From: Eutreptiella sp. 'Long Island Sound 2002'
Lineage: Eukaryota > Euglenozoa > Euglenophyceae > Eutreptiales > Eutreptiaceae
Direction: 5' to 3'
NCBI GenBank assembly: GCA_964036045.1
Contig: OZ038384.1
Coordinates: 22,063,000-22,126,999, forward strand
DNA: 64,000 nucleotides
How positions within the stretch are numbered: position 1 is the stretch's first letter; each line of letters starts with the position of its first letter. A program made the translations under genes and the position numbers. The notes under the pieces were generated by a model that saw only the letters and a list, made by a program, of their open reading frames with translations, had not been told where the DNA came from and did not search any database. Below are positions 56,801 to 64,000 of the stretch, in pieces.

Positions 56801-58834
56801 TGGACGCCCCGTGAAAAGGAGGCGTATGCCATCGTCATGGCTCTCAGGAAATGGGCTGGGTACATAGCCCTCCATCCCGTCACCGTCTGCACCGACCATC
56901 AGAGTCTGCAGTCGTGGCACAAGGAGCACGTGGACACCCCCTCAGGTCCTGCCTCCCGACGGGCAAGATGGCATGAGACCTTGGCCAAGTTCGACCTTAC
57001 GGTTGTGTATATTCCTGGAAAGGATAACACCGTGGCGGACTGTCTCAGTAGGTGGGCCTATCCCGCCAGCAAGGGCATGCAGGATATCTCTGCCCATGGC
57101 GATGAGGCTGAGACCGCTGAAGCCAAGAGGATCATTGAGATGGAGCGCCTGATGGAGGAGGAGGGTGCAAAATGCTTCGTCGTCATGGCTGCAGATGCCC
57201 CCCTCGCATCGAGGGTGAGCAGAACGGTCAGTGTACTCGCCCCTGTGGGTGCCGCGGGCGGAAGGCCCGGTCCGGCACCCCCTGTAGGGACTGAGTCCGA
57301 CAAGCACCTCTTCCCGGAGTCTTGCCTCCAGGACGACTGGACCGACGACTACGCCAAGTCTGAGGCCTTTGCGGCCGAGTATAGGGCTGTGACCGACCCT
57401 GACGACGGGCAGAAGTGGCCAAAGGGGCTGACCGAGGAAGATGGCAAGCTCTACCGGAATGGTAAGCTGCTAGTCCCGGAGTCCCGGGTGCTCGAGCTGT
57501 GTGAAGCTTGGCACCACCACATGCTGCACCCAGGGGTCAAGAAGCAAGCTCTTGACATGCAGCGTCGGTTCGAGATCGACCATATCGTTCTCTACACCGC
57601 CATCAAGAAGGTCAGGAAGGGTTGTTCGGTCTGTCAGGCCTGCAATCCCGATAACCGGAACGTCAAGGGGGAACCCCAATGGACCCCGGTTCCTGACCAG
57701 CCCATGGAGGGCATGGCCATGGACGTCTTCTCCATGCCCGAAGTGCACATTGGCAAGGAGACCTTTGACTGTGTGGTTCTCTGTGTGGACCGCCACAGCG
57801 GCTACGTTGTAGCCGTTCCGGCACGCAAAAAGGGGTTGCTTGCCAAGGAAGTGGCAGTCATGATGATTCGTCATTGGCTGACCGTCTTTGACATCCCCCG
57901 CACCATTTGCAGTGACCGAGGGCCCCAGTTTACTGGTGGCTGGTTCAAGGCTATGTGTTCCCTCATGGGAATACGACATGCCAAGAGCGTTGCCTATCTC
58001 AGCCGGTCTAACGGCCGTGCTGAAGTGGCTGGACGGCAGCTGTTCGAGAAGCTGCGCAAGATCCACATCACCAATCCACGGCGGAACTGGTTCGAGGAGA
58101 TGTGGCCTGCTCTGAAGGCCCATCATGACACCCCCACTCCGGGCGGTTTGTCCCCTCACCAGATTCTGTTTGGCAGGGACCCCCTGGGTAGGGGACTTCC
58201 CTTGTCTGGTGATGGCATGGCTATGGATGCCAAGGAGTTCTTCGCGCGGCAAGAGCAAACGGCGCGGGACATCCGCCAGCAGCTTCAGAAGGAGCATGCT
58301 GAGCGTCAGAAGTCCGCCCCGAGCTCGACAGCGCAGAAGTTCAGGGTGGGAGACCCGGTGTGGGTGATCAGACCCCGCCCCATGGGCACCCACCGCACCA
58401 AGACCTGGTTCACACCCGGCGAGGTGGTCCGCAGGATTGGTGAGGACACCTACCGCATCAAGGTGGGTCACGGACAGTTCCGGGAGCGCCACGAGAGTCA
58501 ACTCCGTGTGCGGGAACCAGACCTCCGTGGCCGACATGTGTCCCTGGACTACGCCAAACATGAGGCCGATTCGGACGACGACTATGCCGAGCAGGACGAC
58601 TATACTGTCGAGAAGATCCTGGCTCAGCGTCCGAAGGGCTCGGCACCCGGAGGTCTGGAGTTCAAGGTTTGTTGGCGAGGCTATGGGCCGTCCCACGACA
58701 CCTGAAAACCCGTCTCCTCGTTTGTGCCGCGGGTCAATACTCCCTTCATGGAGTACATCCGCAAGCACAAGACCAAGATCCACGTTTCGGACTTGGCAGC
58801 ACTCACCCGGGCGATTGCAGCCAGGGGTGCCTGA
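53814..58834 (+). pseudogene. pol: Pol of chromovirus C, nearly intact, stop in the chromodomain
   Basis: A 1562-codon frame from 54017 (no ATG; residue numbers count from there) carries protease DTGA (D82), the Dam-like domain with CPRW (289-292), RT with FVDD (726-729), RNase H (D892 in TDASDY), an integrase finger (HHH near 1166 and C1203/C1206), DDE integrase with D1236, D1300 and E1336 (a D-D35-E spacing), an SH3-like GPY region and a chromodomain. TGA at 58703-58705 replaces the TGG of DTWEP, so the last ~43 residues to 58834, including an aromatic cage residue, are lost. Upstream, a one-base deletion near 53966 puts the gag-TAG-linker frame out of register with pol. The enzymes look complete, so the RT and integrase could act if expressed. 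Confidence 0.92.
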
Positions 58835-60312
58835 TCAGCGCCCTGAGCTCTCCCCTGATGTGTTGTGAGCGCTTGTGAGGCCGACGGATCGTCCCTTACT
58901 TGCTTGCTCTCTTCCATCTTTCGGTGACAGAGTGGCCATATACCCCCCCCCTGCTGCATCCAGAGGTGGATGGCCCCTCTCTTCTTCCATTCGTCACTCA
59001 CCCCCCTGCTGAATCCTTGGGAAACCAGGTAGGGCGACTGACCTTCATTTTTCTGAGCTCTTGGGGCCTTGAAGCCCATACGACGTTGCGCAACGGATGC
59101 CGCTGTCATCGGCATTGCGATTTTTTTGGTGTGTGGTCTGGTTCCATGACATTTGCGGAATCCGGGCCAGTCGACGTGTGTCTCGAGACTATATATGCCT
59201 GAACTCAGGCGTTATCCTGTCCATCCTCCTGCATTTGCCTTATCCTGACCGTGGCGTGGTTTGGCACTCTGTTCTGAGTGTGTTTACACGCCTATTTACC
59301 CAGATTGTTGCTTGTTTTTCTGCCCTCCAGGATATGTGCATCTGTATGTTAAGTGTCATCAGCCCATCGCTGAGGGATGGACTGTTTTTCACCACGAATC
59401 GGGATACAGAGGCGCCTTGAGTCGCCGTGTACATATGCTTACAGCCTGGTCCAGCCTGGACCAGTACTTGATTACAGATTCTACTGTTTGAGTGCCCGTG
59501 ATACCGTGTTGCCCTATTCGCTGTGATGTGTGGAGATCCTGATGGCGCCAGGCGGGAAGCCCAGTTGCCTGACTACACTCCCAGCGGTCCGCCACTGTCA
59601 GTCCCAGTGTGAGCCTACCGATTTGCAGACGCACTTGCATTCGGATGGCGGCCTCCGGTGCTCCTGACCTCGGTCAGTCTGCCTGGGAAACTGGTGGTTT
59701 GAGGAGTCGACGCCTCCGCCCACACTGCATGAGGACTCCCTCATGTATGGCCTTCGTGGCAGTAGGGCGAGGGAAAAGACGGCCTTGATGCCCGATCCCT
59801 TCAGGAGGAGTTCCCTTACGATTTGGGGTTCGTAAGGAGTTCGACTATGGCACTCTGGACTCGCGTCGTATGGATATGGACATGGTGCGCCCGAGGAAGG
59901 ACCCGTGGGGACTCTCCCCAGTCGGCGGGCCTTGGGAAGATTGGGGTAGCCTGATGGATCTTTGTGGTCGCTCTCGACTTGTGGGGCCACCTCGGCCGTC
60001 GTGTGACGCCTATGTTGGCCGTGTATGCCACTGCCACTGTGGTGGTGACCGTAGCAGCCGGCACCCGGTGCGCCTGGTATGGGTTAACGGGTCCTTTGGA
60101 TGCCGAACAATCGCCGCCAGGACCCGGGACTTGATACTTGATACTATACATGTGCTACGAGCTGTTACAGCAGCATACCTATCCCACTGTGGGATACCTA
60201 TCTTACTGTGACTTACTGAAGTGAGGATGTGACACCCCCCCCCTTTCAGGGAGTGGTCCTGGGTACCCGCTGCCATGCGTGGGTGTTATCGAGCCCCCCC
60301 AGGGTTTGCTCT
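58835..60312 (+). other. Non-coding spacer between pol and 3' LTR of element C
   Basis: Aligns with 16380-17832 of A, including the TATATA motif (about 59190) and C runs near the end. It contains an extra ~70-bp segment with CCCCCCC at about 58944-59000 and a short insertion near 59815. The antisense open frame of A is present as 59598-59990. Confidence 0.7.
59598..59990 (-). CDS. Antisense open frame of 130 codons in the spacer of C, unknown
   Basis: Its C-terminal ~90 residues match the antisense frame 17103-17543 of A with few changes; the N-terminal part differs because of a small insertion. No known domain. It may be chance. Confidence 0.22.
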   Translation of the reverse strand: MAPQVESDHKDPSGYPNLPKARRLGRVPTGPSSGAPCPYPYDASPECHSRTPYEPQIVRELLLKGSGIKAVFSLALLPRRPYMRESSCSVGGGVDSSNHQFPRQTDRGQEHRRPPSECKCVCKSVGSHWD

Positions 60313-60323
60313 AAGGAGGGGGG
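60313..60323 (+). promoter_or_regulatory. Polypurine tract of element C
   Basis: AAGGAGGGGGG directly before the 3' LTR, identical to that of A. Confidence 0.85.
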
Positions 60324-63269
60324 TGAAGCGGTACCCAGAACCCCATGGCCAGGTTACGGCATACAACCGGTCTCCGGTCCACTAACCCCATGCACGGCGT
60401 GTTCCGTGCCGTGAAGCCCCGCATCGGCAACCGATGCACCGCCAGCGGAGATTTGTGTATCAGAATATCAGGAATCAACAGGGTTTTATTTTCATATTGT
60501 TTCCGTCAATTTTTATGCTTCCGTTCCGATACTCACTGTTTTGACTGCTGGCGGTTGGTTCGCGACTTTACCGTAACCGTCAGTTTAACTGTTTATAATG
60601 GAAATTTTAACGCTATCCGTCACGAAGGCTCCAAAGTCGCCAGGAACTGCATGGATGCTTCCGCAATTTTCATAATTAATACTCGCAACCTTAATCCGAA
60701 TTTTTCAGGATGTCGAAATCGGATTTTCGACTTCGACATCCCCGCACTTGATTTGACCTCTTTCGAGTGGACCTACGTGCTTCCGTATGCACGAATCAAC
60801 TTCCCTTTTATCTTGCCCCTCATTTGTCTTAAAGATATGGGCAAAACAAAGTTGATTCGTGAGGCCACTTGTGAAGGTCATATCTCGTGCCGCTTGCGAG
60901 TATTGACGATAAGGAAACGTGGGATGTATTCACAATACTCCCGACGTAATTTAGGAAGCTTCATAGGCCTTGCGTTTCTACACATGCGCGCTAGTGTAAT
61001 GGATCATGGTCAAGAGGGTAGAGTTTGCGTTATAACTCTTTGGCCATGATATTGCGTGCGTTAAGATAACTTTCGAGTGTAGCGCGCAAGTGTTGGTGTT
61101 GCATAGGAACTCTCCTTGAGTTCCTATGAGCGATTGACACAAAGTTATGCCCTTGGAGGGGCATGACATATCGTGGTGGGAGCTACCTTTTTGGGCAATA
61201 TGTGGTATGTGCCATGTGTTGTGTTGCGTGCCCATTTGGCGGGTCCATTGCTCCAAGCCGAACCCGCCAATGGACCTCATATTGTGCAAGCCCCTTCTCC
61301 ATACTCCCTACGGTCAATTGCATGCCTAACCTTCGTGAAGGGAAGCTTGTGTGGTGATCCCGAAGCGATGCGTTGGGAGCAAAGTGTGTGTTTTACAATT
61401 TTCCATATTTTCATGTGCCCACTTGGGAAGTAGCGCTCGTAACCTTTCAAGGCGCCCCAAGTGGAGCACATATGTGGGATCGAAGGTCAATGGTGTCAAG
61501 TCATTGTGTTTAGAAGGATTAAGTGATTGCACGATCCAAGCCGGAGATATTATAATATAATTGTAGACCTTTCAAGGCACTTTTGTGTGTCATTGTGCCA
61601 ATTTTGCCATTTTTGGCTCGTCATGATGTCAAGTGGCGACCGTATATCTCAACGTTGCGCTCAATTGACATCATGTCCCAAGTATGTTATGAGGGTACAT
61701 ACTTCGGTAGCCAACATATCTTGGACCCGGCGAATAACTCCTCTTAGGCTTGGCATACCGTGGCCGCCATGTTGGCGATTTGGGACTATCCCAAATCATG
61801 GGCTCACTTGGCGACCCTGCCATTCCCAATACCGGAGGAGTTGGGCGACGCCCCAAAGATATGTTGGACACATATGACTTGATATCAATCCTATGGCACA
61901 CTCCGGTCCAAGTCGGGCATGTGCCTCATTTGCCCCAACCATGAGTGTGCGCATTTTTGGCCATTTTGAGCATTTTTCCACTCTTGCTGCCCGCCGTGCC
62001 CCATGTTCTAACCTTCGTGCACGCCGGACGCATGGACCAATGGACCATGTATGACATGGGTGTTATGGGTAGTGGTCCCCATGGTCCACACACCACGTGG
62101 GCGAAGCGGAGCCGCCTTCGTTAAGGTGCTAGGCCAAATTGAGTATGGGCAATTTTGCCATTTTTGCATTTGTGGACCCAATTGGGATCGTCACCACGCC
62201 GAGTGGCATGGAGATCTTTGAGAGCCAAGGGCATGGGGGTCTCTGTTGGACTCCCGGTGGATCACGTATGGAATGGCGGATCCGATCTCCAAGCCGGCGT
62301 GGAGATATACTATTGTGAGCACACCGAATTTTGGCTCATTTCAGGCAGCCAAAATGACCCAATTTTGGGACCCCAATTTCCCCCTTCCGTGTGGTCAATT
62401 GGCGGCCCCATTTCTCTAAGCCCATAGGGAGCCCGGACCTAAATCCAAGTTGTACACTCAGATGTAAGTCCTAGGTCCTGCCTCCTACCCTGTGAGCCAT
62501 TGGCCTTACCTTGGCCGAGCGAGCCGCGCGTGGGAATGACGCCAATTTTGGTGATTTTGGCATCATGACCCCACATGACTCATCCGTGTTGCCCTGATGC
62601 CGGGACCTCAGAGGGAACCAGGTTGGGTGAGGGCTCCAGGGAGTTCGTACTCGAAGGGCATAGGGTCAGTTGCCTCGTCCCTACCTCTGGCGTGTCCGGA
62701 CGAGGGGTCAATTTTGGGGATTTTTGAGTTAATTTCAGTTTGGGCTGAAACAGCCCATTTTCAGCTACCAACTCCTGGGTGATAATGGCGGGGCCATATC
62801 TCTGGCTCAGAGAGGAGTTGGGACCTGCCGTTAAGGGAGCATAGGGAGCCACTGTTGGTTGACCTTGGAGCCCATTGGTTTCCAGGAACTCGCCTGTGGC
62901 TGTGCAGGACACCTCTCCCTTTGGCAGGGTTTCAGGGTCCGGACTGAGCAGGGCATGGGTTGTGTTTGAGCCCCCGCCCCCATCAGCCACTGAGAGGGTC
63001 GGACCTGGGATTGGGATATGAGTTGGGACTGAGTGTCTATGGTCCTATGATGCCCTTACCCCAGTCCAGTCTTAACCCCATGTGTACATATCCTGATGTG
63101 TTGCTGTACATACTTTCGTTCCCTCTTTGCAGAGTGGCAAGGATTCTGAAACGCTTTGTCACATGACACAGGCGTATTGATGCCCTTGTGAGCGTAGTGC
63201 CTTGCCTGCCTGCTCACCTGTGCGTGTCAGCGCAGCGTCCCGTGGCCGGCCCCCCACGGGAACGCGTCA
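60324..63269 (+). repeat. 3' LTR of element C (2,946 bp)
   Basis: It has the same length as the 5' LTR and about 99.3% identity by eye. It includes the same 234-codon open frame (60345-61049) and ends GCGTCA before GTAC. Confidence 0.95.
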
Positions 63270-63273
63270 GTAC
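63270..63273. repeat. Target-site duplication GTAC, right of element C
   Basis: Second copy of the duplication at 46085-46088, followed by AACATACCGCATATCCC of the satellite unit. Confidence 0.95.
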
Positions 63274-64000
63274 AACATACCGCATATCCCGTACCGGGTA
63301 TCCCGTACCTCATGACTCATGTCTCAAACCTCATATCCCGTACTCTATAAGCGAGAGAACTGTACTCTATGAGTGACAGTTACTCCTCCTAATGACTCAT
63401 GACTCAAACATCATATCCCGTACTCCATGAGTGAAATATACCCCTCCTAAACTGTACTGTGAAACCACATTTGACACCGCGATTCCCATAATCCATATTT
63501 CCAAACACATCACCCATACCTCACACTGTGTACAACATACCGCATATCCCGTACCGGGTATCCCGTACCTCATGACTCATGTCTCAAACCTCATATCCCG
63601 TACTCTATAAGCGAGAGAACTGTCGCCACTGCTGCATATTGGCTAAAATCGCCAAAAGTCAACAGGCGGGATTGTTCGATAGATTGTACAGTACATACAG
63701 ATTTTTGAAACAAATGATTCCATGATTTCAGATCGATTTGTCGTGCCAGAAATCGAAATCGCAAATCCGCCAGATGCCATGTGACGGGCACGCGCGCGCG
63801 CCAGCAGCAGCGTGCACAATTGGCAGGACTTTTTGGGTATGACGAACGACGACGACGACGAACGAATGTCCATACCACAATTAAATATATTAACTAGTGC
63901 GAATGCCCGCGCTTGAAGCGCGGGCCATATCACCATATCACCATAGCACCATATCTCACACTGCACCGCATTTCACATACCCAATACAACACACCCCATG
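63274..64000. repeat. Satellite of about 650-bp units, right block
   Basis: It continues the unit interrupted by element C: CCCGTACC sub-repeats, the AAAGTCAACAGGCGGG segment, CGCGCG and ACG runs, then hairpin 63905-63925 and the start of the next unit at the window edge. Confidence 0.9.

Larger units (their letters stand above)
46089..63269 (+). mobile_element. Complete Ty3/gypsy chromovirus C (17,181 bp) inserted in the satellite
   Basis: 5' LTR 46089-49034, leader, gag 49486-53813, in-frame TAG, pol to 58834, spacer, polypurine tract 60313-60323, 3' LTR 60324-63269. The LTRs have equal length and by eye about 21 differences in 2,946 bp, so this insertion is younger than A. Damage is limited to a one-base deletion in gag, a one-base deletion in the gag-pol linker and a nonsense codon in the chromodomain. 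Confidence 0.95.

Overview
The window is eukaryotic nuclear DNA made almost entirely of transposable elements. My best guess for the host is a streptophyte green alga of the Chara type. This is inferred from very large Ty3/gypsy chromoviruses, a FAR1/MULE-type DNA transposon, short GT-AG introns and moderately GC-rich DNA. It is not proven, and I see no single-copy host gene I would defend.

Layout. (1) 1-3467 and 21033-~23107, minus strand: a Ty3/gypsy element (here D) whose gag is split by a later insertion and whose pol runs off the left edge. (2) 3468-21028, plus strand: a complete 17.6-kb chromovirus (A) with 3.19-kb LTRs inserted in D's gag, flanked by a GTAT duplication; removing A and one GTAT restores D's reading frame. 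(3) ~23108-32305, minus strand: an older, diverged relative of A (B) with its 5' LTR, gag and the start of pol. It stops abruptly where D begins, so D probably inserted into B, giving a three-level nest. (4) 32306-33493: low-GC DNA with no firm gene. (5) 33494-41780: an 8.3-kb MULE with 43-bp terminal inverted repeats. It holds an unknown intron-containing gene on the plus strand and a FAR1-like transposase on the minus strand. The two genes converge on a 146-bp tandem array, and one intron carries eight 116-bp repeats. (6) 41781-46088 and 63270-64000: GC hairpins and a satellite of about 650 bp per unit. (7) 46089-63269, plus strand: a second 17.2-kb chromovirus (C) inserted in that satellite with a GTAC duplication and about 99% identical LTRs.

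How the parts work together. A, B and C share one plan: a roughly 1450-residue gag with coiled coils, a Pro/Gly-rich linker, a gag core and an odd zinc knuckle; then a single in-frame UAG (CAG in B); then pol with protease, an extra domain, RT, RNase H, integrase and chromodomain. The UAG is followed by a conserved hairpin, which suggests programmed readthrough. Both the chromoviruses and the unrelated element D carry, between protease and RT, a domain resembling the Dam-like N6-adenine methyltransferase domain of DIRS retroelements. D keeps an NPPF motif there, while the chromoviruses have CPRW. All copies carry disabling stops or frameshifts; C is the least damaged and the youngest.
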